Source: Ancistrus triradiatus | Taxonomy: Eukaryota > Chordata > Actinopteri > Siluriformes > Loricariidae | Length of the DNA stretch: 64,000 nucleotides | NCBI GenBank assembly: GCA_025084515.1 | Contig: JAJAGP010000246.1 | Span: 1-64,000 of the forward strand | Direction: 5' to 3' | Part shown: positions 21,296 to 33,596 of the stretch, in pieces | How the letters are laid out: every line of letters begins with the position of its first letter | Numbering within the stretch: the stretch's first letter is position 1 | The notes under the pieces: generated by a model | What the model was told of the DNA's origin: nothing | The model's input: only the letters and a program-made list of their open reading frames with translations | The model's database searches: none | Program-made: the position numbers and the translations under genes

Positions 21296-21610
21296 CTTTA
21301 GGGCCCGTACCTGAGCTTTTCCTGGTCAGGCTTACCGGTGCTTAATCCTGTAGAAAACATGGCATAGTCGTAAGCATGCAAGCATGCCCTGCACTGGATG
21401 CCAGTCCATTGCAACACTGGGAACGGGATGCAGTTGCAGTGTCTAGGAATGATCGGGGAATGACCAGCTTCCCATCCCTCAGACACAGCCATCCGTGCCT
21501 GTATGTGACCCCTAACCCGGCCAGCAGGCATCGCCGGGACTCTAATCCAGGTCCCTATGGTGGTGGGCTAGCATATTAGACCACTGCGCCAACTGAGTAC
21601 CCTGAGCACC
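21296..21610. repeat. SINE-like repeat fragment
   Basis: Contains the pieces 'ccctgcactggatgccagtc' and 'gggactctaatccaggtccc...gcgccaactgagtacc', which look like the retroposed 'number-of-record / tRNA-like' repeats common in fish. It is non-coding and diverged. Orientation is uncertain because it seems composite. Confidence 0.5.
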
Positions 21611-22505
21611 TGATCATATTATTTAGTAATGCATAAAATAAAAAGGACATAACCTCTGGATTTGGATACATTCTGTGCGCGTCATAATTCAGTATAATTT
21701 GTAATCAGGATTTGTATTTGTTCATGTCCCTTTTCCCTCCATATGTTGAAAAAGAATGCTGTACTTGAATCTTTTTTTGATATTTTCTTCAGATCACAAG
21801 GGGGCATCCAGTGTAGCCTGCAGTGTTATCCCAGCCATGAACTCATTGCCCTTATTGCCAAACTTTTTCAAAGAAATCCTGCATCAGGATGTTGCCCCCT
21901 AGTGGCTGGGGTAACTATAGTATATCATGGTAGTGATCACTTAGATGACATTTGTTATGAATTTTGTAATTCATTGAGTCCCCTATCATGTTTACCAACA
22001 GAAATAAATACGTTAAATCCATTTATCTGATATTCTTTGTGTACTTAAGCTGTAGATGTGAGTCTTAGATTTCAGTGTGCCTCCAACTATTACTATTTAT
22101 AAAGAGAAAGATTCAGTTTGTGTTGGATTTATGCGCAGCATATTTAGTAACCCTAGGAATTTCGACCACTTGAGTGCTCCCTTTGTCAGTGTTGACTCAG
22201 GAACTGCAACTATTCCGCACCACAATGCTGATAGATATTAATAGTAATAGACATGTTGATGCCCTTTTGTGTTAAAGCCCCAGAGCCACGGATAATGCGG
22301 TATCTGTTTATGTCTGTGCACTCTGATGAGTGACACGCCAAGGCTAAATATATCCTCATGTCTGTCGCCAGGTAGAATAAATACTGGTATCGTAGCATGT
22401 CAGATGCTGTTCATATCAGTAGACGAGGATCTTTTTTAGTTTAAATTGTACCCTGTGATGAGTGTGAGATAATGGCACCATGTGAAGTCTATGTGTGTGT
22501 GTGGC
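21611..22505. other. No gene recognised
   Basis: Non-coding. The stretch near 21,790-21,930 has loosely complementary flanks ('caagggggcatcc' and 'gttgccccctagtgg') and may be a small MITE, but target duplications could not be established. Confidence 0.4.
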
Positions 22506-22715
22506 TGGTCAAATATTTGGCAGACGCTCTATCTTATAATTGAAGCAATTAAGGGTCTTCTCAAGAACCCAACAGTGGCAGCTGGGCAGAGGTGAAATTT
22601 TACCGGTTAAGATACTGGGCAGTGGACCAGAAGGTCTAGGGTTCAAATCCCATCTCTGCCAGTCTGCCACTGTTGGGTCCTTGAGCAAGGCCCTTAACCC
22701 ACAACTGCTTGGATT
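22506..22715. repeat. Inverted pair of SINE-like repeat units
   Basis: A plus-oriented unit at about 22,515-22,590 ('tttggcagacgctctatctt', 'cccaacagtggcagctgggc') is followed directly by the same unit inverted at about 22,592-22,715 ('ccagaaggtctagggttcaa', 'ccactgttgggtccttgagc'). The pair can fold back. Inverted neighbours of one short repeat can destabilise DNA, but here both halves are diverged. Confidence 0.65.
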
Positions 22716-22815
22716 ATAAGGCTTTACAATTTTAGATTATCTTCTAATATCTAAGGCCAATCCCACATAGGGTGACAGTGGCAAGGAAAAACTCCCTAAA
22801 CATTAGGAGGAAGAC
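22716..22815 (-). mobile_element. L2-type LINE 3' tail fragment
   Basis: Matches the L2 3' region in reverse ('ggctttacaattttagatta', 'gggtgacagtggcaaggaaa'). It is truncated at both ends. The same tail occurs at 2,263, 24,600, 31,030, 32,700 and 34,910. Confidence 0.65.
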
Positions 22816-24220
22816 ACACACACCCATGCTAAAACTTTGTGCATAGGAAGTTTGTAGTGTGCAATGAATGTGAACAGTCAAAGTACAGTCTAACCTCCTT
22901 ATCTCGCCCACCTCTGTTTCGTGGCTATTTTTGGTGAGAGGCGACTTAAGCTGCTTAACGAAGTTACAAAAAAATAGACAAAGTGACATTCACACCTGAT
23001 AGTGACATAATGTCTTTTACTGAGCAGCCCTCGTGATCGCACAATCACATTTACAATGTACATAAACATTTACGTACATGTACAGTTTCTATTCAGTTAT
23101 GCACATTTGAGAAATAGTCAGTGATTGACGATTGTTTCTGTGACGTGAAGAGCATGAAATCCAGTCTGCCATGAACAACAGACAGGAGCTGCAAAACAAG
23201 ACTGTTCAAAATAGAGCATCAGCGTTTAGGCCAACTAAAAGACTGATGATGAGATTCACACATCAACAGAGCAAAAACAATTAGCAGCGAGGCATCAGCA
23301 GAGTGAGCAGGGTCAAGATCCGCCAGCAAGGTGAGCTCCCAGCTGAGGAGAGAGCAGGGAAGGAGACCCTCAGATGAAAACTTAAGGCGGCTTACCGAGG
23401 TAGAATTTAATTGCTGGAAAGACATTTGTCACAGTTCAGGAATGATGAGGGTGAGATTGGCCGAGGTCAAAAGCCGAGGTTGGCAGCTTTTCGAAATCAA
23501 GTGCATGCAAGGAATTCCGTCCTGCCATCACAGGTGGAGATGAGTTTGGTAAGATACAAGGTTAGACTGAATGCTGAAGATACCCAGGTGCCATTCTACT
23601 TGGGCTAAATTGCACACTATGCTATCAGAGCTAACCACGTGGCATACCGCATCCCACAATGCAACATGCATGTTTTTCGTTCATTGTTTTCATAGGCATT
23701 AAAAAAAACATCCTTAAATCATCCCCCCACTCTGCACTTTTTAGTGCTTTTCCTGTTTTGAACACAGACACCTTGAGTAATGAGCTTGTTAATGAGCTTA
23801 GGAATTGGGTTAGGTGTGCTGGGAGCAAGAAAAACATTAAAAGGTACAGAGCAGTGGGGCTCCAGGACCAGAATTGAGAAACACTGCACTACACCACACC
23901 AACCACTATCTAATGAATCACCACTATTTACTTTTAGTAACTGTTTGCAGAGACTGAGATGGTCCAGGCACTGCCAAGACTGGGAAAAGTGTTTAACCCT
24001 CAATTCTTCAGCTAAATGCTGCAAATACGTGACTTATTATGAAGCAAAAAGTATATTTAACAAAAAACATGGCTATGGTAAAACACTGTCCTTAATGTTT
24101 TTTGCAAGAGAAATAACTACTTGTAATAAAACTGTTATATAAGGGCTTTTGGTCTGATTATTTTCTGTGTATAAATTGTTTTAAATAATTTATTTCCATT
24201 CTTTGCTTCCATTTGTTAGC
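22816..24220. other. No gene recognised
   Basis: About 1.4 kb of non-coding DNA. Short open frames on both strands between 23,330 and 24,140 lack domains, splice context and start-site support. Confidence 0.5.
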
Positions 24221-24224
24221 TTAG

Positions 24225-24415
24225 TTCTAACATTAACATTTAGCAGACACCCTTATCCAGAAGGACTTACAACTGATACAATCTTACAATCCAGGCAATT
24301 TTGTGTTAAGGGTCTTCCTCAAGGAACCAAAAATGGTAGCCTGGCAGAGGTGGGATATGAACCCTGCACCTTCTGGTCCATAGTCCAGTACCTTAACCTG
24401 TAGGCCACCACAGTC
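24225..24415 (+). repeat. SINE-like dispersed repeat
   Basis: Clear copy of the 'agcagacacccttatccaga' family. It has the internal 'gttaagggtcttcctcaagg' and 'agaggtgggatatgaaccct' parts and an end at 'taccttaacctgtaggccac'. Length is about 190 bp, non-coding. Confidence 0.7.
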
Positions 24416-24609
24416 GCCATTAAATCATCAACATTTATGCTAGTTAGCTTCGGGTTACCTGGGTTCAAAGATCACATGGTTACAGCGACATCTCTGTTTG
24501 GTTTATGTTGCATTTGTGATTGTGGGTAGTGTAGTTCATGTTATTTACTTTTACAGTCAAATTTACATTTATTACTTCAGTAACTTAGTTTATTTCTTAC
24601 ATGTAACAT

Positions 24610-24795
24610 CTAGACTGCCCATGGAGGTCGGATCCCTTTTTTTAATCATGGTCCTCCCAAGGTTTGTTCCTCATTACATTTAAGGAGTTCTTCCCCTTAG
24701 GCTTTGGACTGAGAGAGTCTGGATAGTTGTAAAGCTGCTTTGAGACAATCCTATGTTGCTAAAGGTGCTATAGAAATAAAACTGACTTTAGCTCA
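24610..24795 (+). mobile_element. L2-type LINE 3' tail fragment
   Basis: Plus-strand L2 3' end: 'ggtcctcccaaggtttgttc', 'gctgctttgagacaatccta' and the tail 'gtgctatagaaataaaactgact'-like end, in that order. It is 5'-truncated, as is usual for LINE insertions. Confidence 0.75.
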
Positions 24796-25397
24796 CTGTA
24801 ACAGGCTAAAACATTATCACTAAAAATATCATTAAGCAAAGTAACTGAGAATGTCCTGTTGAGCTCTGTTTAAGAACGGATCAAACTGTTGGCAGCATAA
24901 GGTGGTTCATTGCCTGGTACATGACTGTGTAAATGATAAATCTTATGTACTGGACACTATACTGCATAACAGGGTGGGACAGTAAGGAAGTATATTTACC
25001 TCGCCATACCTCACAGCCTTTTCTAAACAGATTAAAGATTCATTTCGTTTTAAATATTTGCCTAAAACGAACCCTCTCACAGCTTACAAAAATGTGCCAT
25101 CCAACCTGTGGGGGCATATTGAGGTACTGTATGTACAGGTTTCATTCCTGGTGCCTTAGAGAAAACCATAGGCTGTAAAGGTTACTGATAAGAGAGATCT
25201 GTAAGATGGACAGTTGGTAGTCATAGCAAATTTATTGAATATTTTGATTCTGATCTTGTCATTTTACATTTGTCTGGTAGTTGGTAGCCTGGTTGGGTAG
25301 TTATAAAGCGAGTTCTTTCGTGCAATAATTTGAACTGCTTCGTTCGGTATGTTCCATATTTTACTGTGACAGCTACTCTCACTTTACTCTGTATATA
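24796..25397. other. No gene recognised
   Basis: Non-coding interval between an L2 tail and a Tc1 element. Nothing further supported. Confidence 0.45.
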
Positions 25398-26515
25398 CAG
25401 TGGGGCAAAAGTATTTAGTCAGTCACTTATTGTGCAAGTTCTCCTACTTAGAAAGATGAGAGAGGTCTGTAAATTTCATCATAGCTACACTTCAACTATG
25501 AGAGACAAAATGAGAAAAAAAATCCAGGAAATCACATTGTAGGATTTTTAAAGAATTTAATTGTAAATCATGGTGGAAAATAAGTATTTGGTCACCCACA
25601 AACAAGCACGATTTCTGGCTCTCACAGACCTGTAACTTCTTCTTTAAGAAGCTCTTCTGTCCTCCACTACATGTCCTCCAGTACATGTCCAGGCCCGTCT
25701 GACGTTTGCCAGAGAGCATATGGATGATCCACAAGAGGATTGGGAGAATATCATGTGATCAGATGAAACCAAAATAAAACATTTTGGTAAAAACTCAACT
25801 CGTCATGTTTGGAGGAAGAAGAATGCTGAGTTGCATCCCAAGAACACCATACCTACTGTGAATCATGGGGGTGGAAACATCATGCTTTTGGGCTGAGAGG
25901 GGACAGGACGACTGATCAGTGTTAAGGGAAGAATGAACGGGGCCATGTATCGTGAGATTTTAACAAAAAACCTCCTTCCACCAGTGAGAGCATTGAAGTT
26001 GGAACGTGGCTGGGTCTCCCAGCATGACAATGATCCCAAACACACCGCTCGGGCAACGAAGGAGTGGCTCTGTAAAAAGCATTTCAAGGTCCTGGAGTGG
26101 CCTAGCCAGTTTCCAGACCTCAACCCCATAGAAAATGTGTGGAGGGAGTTGAAAGTCCGTGTTGCCCCAAAACATCACTGCTCTAGAGGAGATCTGCATG
26201 GAGGAATGGGCCAAAATACCAGCTACAGTGTGTGCCAACCTGGTGAAGACTTACAGGAAACGTTTGACCTCTGTCATTGCCAACAAATGTTATGTTACAA
26301 AGTATTGAGTTGAACTTTTGTTATTGACCAAATACTTATTTTCCACCATGATTTACAATTAAATTCTTTAAAAATCCTTACAATGTGATTTCCTGGATTT
26401 TTTTTCTCATTTTGTCTCTCATAGTTGAAGTGTACCTATGATGAAAATTACTCATCTTTCTAAGTAGGAGAACTTGCACAATCAGTGGCTGACTAAATAC
26501 TTTTTTGCCCCACTG
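25398..26515 (+). mobile_element. Tc1-like transposon with ~195-bp inverted repeats, 5' half of transposase deleted
   Basis: Exact ends cagtggggcaaaagtattta at 25398 and the complement ending at 26515, with TA on both sides (25396-25397, 26516-26517). The inverted repeats span 25,398-25,594 and 26,325-26,515 and are nearly identical, so the copy is fairly young. The interior keeps the transposase catalytic half: LTFAREHMDDPQEDW, SDETK (first Asp), then the 25,933-26,160 frame with VSQHDNDPKHTA (second Asp) and PDLNPIENVWRELK (Glu). Stop codons replace Trp before SDETK and near 25,895, and the DNA-binding N-terminus is absent. Non-autonomous. Confidence 0.93.
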
Positions 26516-28681
26516 TAAATAGGCATTTAGTACCATTTTCTTTTTATGTTTTGAATTGTTATATTAGAATGTTTATTTTTTTCTACACCAATGGTCGCTA
26601 CTGTAAGGACTGCAAATTCCCTCGAGGAACAGTAAAGTATTTCAGATTCTGATTCTGACAGTTGTGAATCTCAGTATGTAAAGCAGGTTGGATGATTACT
26701 TTTTCTGTTATTTATTCATTTTTTCCTGAACAAGCAACTCCACCAGGTAGGAGTATTAAATAATAAATAAAGTCCTTTATTACAAGTCCGCCTACAAGTC
26801 CTTTATTTTTAGGGGTATTAAGTATTTGTAAGTGTTGTGGCAATATTACAGCAATGCAATGGCCTAATTTTACTTGTAACACTTGTAACATTTGACCAAT
26901 AGTATCTGTACTTTGACTTAAGTAATGAAGATGTGTACTTCTAATAAAGCAATATGCAGCCTGCTGTATGGGGCACACTATGGCAGATTGCAGCAGGTCA
27001 CTTTAAGCACAGCCATTCTTTACCTGAAGGAGATTGTGTAATGAAAACTTTAGTCATGATCTTAATTCTTTAACACCAGGCTGAAAAACTCTAGGTACAT
27101 CCTACATATAGAGTTACACTATTACACCAGTGTGAAAGTTCTCCCAGCTCTGGTGTCAGCCCAGTCTGACAGTATTTGTGGAGTTATGGGGACATGCTCC
27201 ATTGGCTCCTGGTTTGAAATGCAGCGTGTACGCAGTTGTGCATGTTCAGCTGTAGGGCCATGTGCGACAGAGGTCACCCCTCAGTATCAGATTGGTGATT
27301 AGCCTGTCTCGGACTTAAAACAATAGCTTCCGTCAGGCCACCATGGTGGCTCCTACCTCCCTGTCCCCCATTCTTTCATATGGATTTCCTGTCTTGTGTC
27401 GCGCCAGTGGACACTACAGAGAGCTCTAGTTGGCTGTTTTCCCATTCAAGAGACAAGATGGGATGAATAGGGATAGACTGTTTACTAGGCAAACGTCTCT
27501 TACAGTCTGTCTCCAGCGCTTTGTGGCTCTGCATCAGTGACACCTGGCTGTATTTGTTGTCTCTTCTGTCTTTGTTTATTATAAGAACGGGGGCGGGGAG
27601 CTTGGCCTTGGTTCTCGCTCCCACACATACACCCTGTCTTTTCTAACGCATTGATTTCAGTGACGGCGTGCAAACTGTGGAGTCACCATGCCGGCCCGTT
27701 TCCATCCCCCTGTCCTCCACCCCCGCCTTAGGCACATGTTTTACAGCACGTACCTTGTGGCGCACTCTGCTCTTTGGCTCAGGCGTAATCAAACTGGAGT
27801 TTGATCAAAAGCACAAGCCCCAGTAGGATACACAGAGAGCCAGGCAAAGGTGAGTAACTACAGACGTGATCCTGGCTTAAAAGAAAGTATGAAAACAAAG
27901 AAAATGGCAAGCATCAAAACAGGTACATTTCCCAGTGACGTCATTGCTCGGAGAGAATTTGTATTATTCTTCCGCTGCCAATTTTAAAACGCACAGATTG
28001 TCCTGAACATTTCCTATCAGTAGCTGACCCAGCTATTAAAACCCAACTATCCATGTTCTATAATAGTTAATTCGGTAAGAGAGAGACGCAGACTATCACC
28101 AGATAGAAGAGGGAAATGTTTCTCATCAGGACTTCTATGATTGTATCAGAGATTTCCCTATGAAGGACTTTCCAGGATGTCTTACGGAGATATTTACACA
28201 GAGGCCCCAGAGGGGCTCCCTGGCAGTTTAAGAACAATTGTTTATCTGTCATCATCAAATTCCATACAGGACATATTAGCAATGCTTCAGAAGGTGAAGG
28301 TAAATACGACGCATGATATATGAGATATATATGTCTGTTAGGAATTCACATTATTTGAATGCGGTTTTGATGACTCGTTATTAAGTAAACACTGGCCCAC
28401 ATCACACTTTCTTTACAATATCTTTTTTTTTGTATTAATTCCTTGTCCGTTATTGTCCATGATGACTTTCAGATGGAAATATACGAAAGTGAAAACAATC
28501 CCTAGAGTGCTGTCGTCCCTTGGACTCTCCACATTGTGTCTTGTCCTGCCTTTGACCTTCTATTTTTTCCTTTGAGTGTTGCTTACCTTATTCCCAAAAG
28601 AAGAATTGACTTTCCTTCTATAATGCTCCACATACTGACGAGCTACGGAAACTTCACCAGGGAAACTAGGGAGCTGTTCTA
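26516..28681. other. No gene; LINE-like tail near 26,590-26,665
   Basis: At 26,590-26,665 there is a 'gcaaattccctcgaggaaca' and 'cagtaaagtatttcagattc' tail resembling the 3' end of a non-LTR retroelement, ending in repeated 'gattctga'. The Tc1 element at 25,398 may be inserted in its upstream flank. The rest, to 28,681, holds no supported gene or RNA. Confidence 0.45.
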
Positions 28682-30177
28682 CAGCCCCAAATCAGAAAAG
28701 TTGTAACAGTATGGAAATTGCAAATGAAAAATATATGCAGTGTTTCTTGCGGTTTCTTTGACTTTTATTTCTTTGCAGACAGTATGAACCTGAGATATTT
28801 CATGTTTCTGTTAATAAACATCCATTCCTGCATTTCAGGCCTTCAACACATTGCAAAATAAGTTGGGACTGGGGCAATTTAGGGCTAATAATGATGTAAA
28901 AAACTAAATAATGATGTGATGTCAACAGGTGATTCTAATCATGATTTGGGACAAAAGCAGCATCCACAAAAGGCTGAGTCTTTGATGAGTAAAGATGGAC
29001 AGAGGATCTCCAGTTTATCAACTAATATGTGAGAAAATGATTGAAATGTTTAAAAACAATGTTCCTCAAATAAAGACCGGAAGGGATTTACAAATTTCAG
29101 TCCTAACCTTTTTTGATTTGGCTTGTTGATAAATGCTCTACGTCCCTGATAAAGATGTCATCTTAAAGGCAGCTGATGTTGCTCTAAAATCTCAGTGTAC
29201 TTTTCTGCATTAATGCTGCATCACAGAAGTGTAAATGACCTTTACCGAGGGCCCTGACCCGACCCCATACCATGACAGAGCCTGGCTTTTGGACTTGTTG
29301 CTCATTCTGGATGCTCCTTTTCTTTTCGTTTTTGGTCCGGCGCACAAGGCGTCTGTTTATTTGAAAAAAAAAACACCTGCAATACTGATGGGTCTGAGCA
29401 CAATCCCTGTTCCCACTGTGTGATGGTCCATCCCAGATGCCTCCGAGCCCAGAGATGTCGACGCCCCTTCTGGACATAAGGCTTCTTTTAGCACAGTAAC
29501 GTTTTAAGTGGCATTAGTGAATGTAACTCTGTATTGTAGAGCTTGATAAAGGTTTGATAAAGTAATCCCTTGCCCATGTGGTTCTATCAGCTATTGGTGA
29601 ATGACGGTTCATGATGCAGTGCCGTCTGAGGGAGCAGAGATCACCCCTCTACAGTTTAGGCTTGTACCCTTTTTTAAATTGCGCCAGATTCCTTGAATCA
29701 ATTAATTATATAATGCACTGTAGAGGGAGAAATATGGAAATCCCTTCCAGTCTTTCTTTGAGGAACATTGCTTTTAAAGCTTTCAATCATTTTCTCACAT
29801 ATTTGTTAATAAGAGATCCTCTGACCATCTTTACTCCTCAAAGACTCAGCCTTTTGTGGATACTGTTTTTGTACCAAATTATGATCGCAATCACCTGTTG
29901 ACATCACCTGTTTGAAATCACGTCATTAGTTTTTTACTATCCCTAAATTTCCCCCATCCCAAATGTTTGTGGAATGTGTTGCAGGCCTGAAATGCAGGAA
30001 TGGATGTTTACTAGCAAATGAAATGAAGGTGACCAGAAAGAAAAATCACATGAAATATCTCAGGTTTATACAAATAAATAAAATAAATAAATAAAAGTAA
30101 AAGGAACTATAATAAACACTGCAGGTTTTTTCATTTCCATTTTCCATACTGTTCCACCCTTTTCTGATTTGGGGTTG
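28682..30177 (-). mobile_element. Tc1-like transposon rearranged as a fold-back element
   Basis: TA-flanked (28680-28681 and 30178-30179), with ends cagccccaaatcagaaaag and its complement. On the minus strand the right part carries transposase in order, including the KPGSVMVWG and GKGHLHFCDAALM segments near 29,200-29,290. The left 28,682-29,105 is not the normal 3' end but an inverted copy of 29,755-30,177, including the start of the transposase coding region ('gaggatctccagtttatcaa'). The result is about 425-bp inverted arms. Frames are broken. Confidence 0.85.
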
Positions 30178-30179
30178 TA

Positions 30180-31026
30180 GATATATAACACTATTTATAA
30201 CACTATATTATAAACACTATATATTTTGTTCACATACATGTTACAGCTTTACAATATGGGAAGCTGCTGAGTCCTGCACCCCATCCTCCCAGAGTTATCC
30301 AATTTGCTATCTTTTTGTTTTGTTTAAACAACTCACCAGGGTTGATGCCAAGGTATTGGCACTGTCATACACTGGGTCATGCCAATCATTTAGTGGCTTC
30401 TGATTCCAATTCCAATCGCTTGGAGTGAACCCAGGATTGACTAACTCCAGCTTCGGCAAATAACCACACACTCTTTTGGTCAGTGCACAGTCTCTCATTC
30501 AGCAGGTCAATGTTTAAATCAGTGACTCTTGCTCTTTAATGTTACAACACAGAGGGTCATTAAAGTCAAGGAGAATTCTGAGTTTATATTGAGGGAATAA
30601 TCGAGTTGAACAGATCATTAAACTGATGAGACTTAAATGACTCAAGACATCTCTACTTCTTCGTTTCTGCTTCTACATTTTGCCCCTTTACCCTGATACA
30701 TGTCTCGGTGGCAGAACAGTGGCAGGAAGAGTCCTTGCCAAAAAGTCCCACCAGCATCTTCTGTTCCTCATGAGTCCAAGCTGTTGAGATTTCAGCCAAG
30801 CTGTTGAGTCTTTGATATGCGTTGCTGATCCTACCACCTAGCCCAAAGGGAAGATGTGGACCATAATGGCAGAATGCCAGAAAGTCTGCAGATAATTAGT
30901 TATCTCTGTTATTTCAGTCATGCTCATTTCTAACAGGTTCATATGATGAAGCGTACAGGCATGGAGAAACAGTGGGATTTTACTAAACAGCTCAGTGACT
31001 CTTAATTCGACATAATTAATGTATAG
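30180..31026. other. No gene recognised
   Basis: Non-coding DNA between a Tc1 element and the L2 pair. No supported feature. Confidence 0.45.
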
Positions 31027-31530
31027 GATAGTCCCTAATAAGTCAAGTCAGATTTTTTTCTATAGCGCTTTTTCCAAATGGGGCATTGTCTCAAAGCTTT
31101 ACAATTTTAGATGATAATCTAATATTTAAGGACCATCCCAAATTGAGCAAACCTAGGGTGCCAGTGGAAAGGAAAAACTCCCTAAACGTTATAAGGAAGA
31201 AACCTTGGGAAGACCAAGTCTTGGGTGGCATAGATGATATATGTAAAAATGAAACTAATTAATCTAGTCAACTAAGTCTGTAGTAATAGTTAGAAAAACA
31301 GAAATTAAGTAAAAATATGGCACGTCGTCCCCAGCCAACAGAAGGAGGGAGAGAGTTACTGCCTCTGGCGTGTCCTGGGCATGGTGGGGCTGGAGCTGAT
31401 GACGAAAACAACTTAAGTGGAGCTGAAGCGGAGGAACATCTTAGTGTGTGGGGCTGGAACTGGTACTGGAACACAAGCTCAGAGAGAAAAGAGAAAAAGA
31501 GAAAATGTAGTTAGTTAACTAAGTAATTAA
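31027..31530 (-). mobile_element. L2-type LINE 3' end, reverse orientation
   Basis: Starts at the tail 'agtcaagtcagattttttt' (31,041 region) and proceeds inward through 'tctatagcgctttttcc', 'gcattgtctcaaag' and 'ggaaaaactccctaaacg'. The unit is the 3' UTR of an L2-like element on the minus strand, truncated near 31,530. It abuts an oppositely oriented unit. Confidence 0.75.
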
Positions 31531-31544
31531 CCTGTTGGGTAACT

Positions 31545-32705
31545 ACTGAAACTGCAGGGTGCAGGACTTCTTTTAGTTCCTAGAATTAAAAAAGTCACAG
31601 CAGGGGGAAAGGCTTTCTCATACATGGCCCCCCAACTATGGAATAAACTTCCCACTTTCGTTCGAGAATCAGACACCCTCCAAAGTTTTAAGTCTAGGCT
31701 AAAGACATTACTTATTTACACAGGCTTTGACTAGATTTAGACCAGGTTGCATGGTTTGGGTGAGTGCTGAGGCCGGAGTCTGAAGTCATGTCTGGCCTGC
31801 CTGCCTTGTCCGCTAGCCGGGAGTGTCGAGCTGGGCGTCTGGCTGAACTAGGCTTGGGTCCTCGTGATCTTGACTCATGCAACCTTGCCTTAGACTAAGG
31901 GCAGAGCTGGGGGTTCATAGTCAAAGAGTCTTATGGTGATCAGAGACGTTGGGTTGCTGTCTTCTGCCTCCCGTGGGGTTGCCAATGTCTCATGAGATCC
32001 CTCTTGGCTGTGTTTCCTACCAGTTCTCCTCTTTCTAGCTTTCTAGCTATGCTGCTATAGCTAATGCTGCCGGGGTCTCATGCTACACTTGGCATCAGTG
32101 ATTGACTTGGCATCAGTGATTGTTAATAAACACTGTGTGCTCTTAATCAATAACTAATTAACATTTTCTGTTTTCTCTCCGAGCTGTGTTCCGGCAAGTT
32201 CCGGCCCCACAATGAATGTACATCTGATGGAGCTCCACTGTGCAAATTCACATTATTCGACCATGACTCCATGACTTTAGTTTCGCTCTTAGATTTATCA
32301 TCATACCCGGGCCACTTAATGTCGATGTGCATACTTCACATTCTATTCGAACTTGATCCATGAACTTTAGTTTCGCTCTAGAATTTATCATCATACCCCG
32401 GCCCACTTAATGTCGATGTGCATACTTCACATTCTATTCGAACTTTGACTCCATGAACTTTAGTTCGCTCTTAGATTTATCATCTACGCCGCCCAAGGAG
32501 GTTGGGTCCCTTTTTGAGTCTTGGTCCTCCCAGGTTTCTTCCTAGAACTAGGAGTTTTTCTTTGCCACTGTCGCCCTAGGCTCGCTCAATTTGGGATTGG
32601 ACGTAGTTATTAGGAGATAATCTAAACTTGTAAAGTTGCTTTGAGACAATGCTCCATTGTAAAAAGCGCTATATAAATAAATCTGACTTGACTTGACTTG
32701 ACTTG
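31545..32705 (+). mobile_element. L2-type LINE, reverse transcriptase C-terminus plus 3' UTR
   Basis: From about 31,583 the plus frame reads RIKKVTAGGKAFSYMAPQ, then LWNKLPTFV and SFKSRLKTLL, ending in a stop at 31,731. This is the conserved C-terminal end of L2/CR1-group reverse transcriptase. About 950 bp of 3' UTR follow, including a duplicated 'ttggcatcagtgattg' unit and two near-repeats of 'cttcacattctattcgaact' (32,332 and 32,426). It ends with 'gcgctatataaataaatctg' and four acttg repeats. The endonuclease and most of the RT are missing through 5' truncation. Confidence 0.85.
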
Positions 32706-33595
32706 AAACAACAAAGAAAGAGTTTGTCAACTTTGGTGAAAACCTGACTGGCTTGCACAAAGTCCTGAACTCTGTCAGAAATTTAAGACAGAGAATGCCA
32801 ACACTGAGGCAGGGCATGTTGTTTAAGATTGGTGCCCAAAGTGAGAAGTTTTCTTAGAAAAGTGAAAGCTGTTGTATCAGCAAAGATGGCACAAACTCTC
32901 ATTCAAACGTGCCGTAAATGCAATTTTTTGCGTGTCCACAAACATTTGGCTATATAGTGTCAGTTTCCCTGGACTTTGCACCAGTTTGTGGTATTTTCTC
33001 TGGCCAGCTTCAAACCTGACCTCCCAATGAACTGTCAAATCCATCAAGTAACCCAAACCTTGGCCTTTCCATCCCACACAGCTCATTTCTTTGGGTAACT
33101 CTGGCTCTTGCCCCGATCCCACCCGGGGTTAGACTATTTATTTTTCTTGCCAACTTGTCTGTCTGCTCCCTGACGCCCAAAGGATATTAGTCTTTGGAAT
33201 GTGTGATGCAAAACCTGTGTCTAAACCCTGCTGTCATTTCCAGCTCTTTATATTTGTTGTTGTTTTTTATTGTAGAGGAAATGGGCTTCCTTTGTGACAG
33301 ACTAGTAGTTCTATGGACTGGGTGGGTCAGAGTCCACAACATGATAATTTGTTAGTTCTCTCATCTGGTAATTAATTGATGAGCTGACTTGGGAGAGTTG
33401 GTGTAGGAAAGTCATGAAACTGTGCCGTGTGTTTGTGAAACTGTGCCGTGTGATATGTGTTTGTGCACCACATCATATACGAATCGCACAAGGAAACCTG
33501 GGAAATAAGACACTTGTCGCTGAAACACAATAGGAATTTAATTAGGAAACAATACAAGAAGATGGCACAGTGGTTAGCTGTTTAGTTGTTTGTAG
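32706..33595. other. No gene recognised
   Basis: Non-coding. At 32,880-33,130 there is an 81-codon open minus frame without any domain. The 'aaacatttggctatatagtg' stretch resembles fish MITE ends, but no partner end was found. Confidence 0.4.
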
Positions 33596-33596
33596 T

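Noticed and set aside
31027..32705. A single 1.7-kb DNA transposon with terminal inverted repeats
   Set aside because: The ends are L2 LINE tails with acttg repeats, the plus arm contains reverse transcriptase C-terminal sequence, and the arms differ in their interiors.
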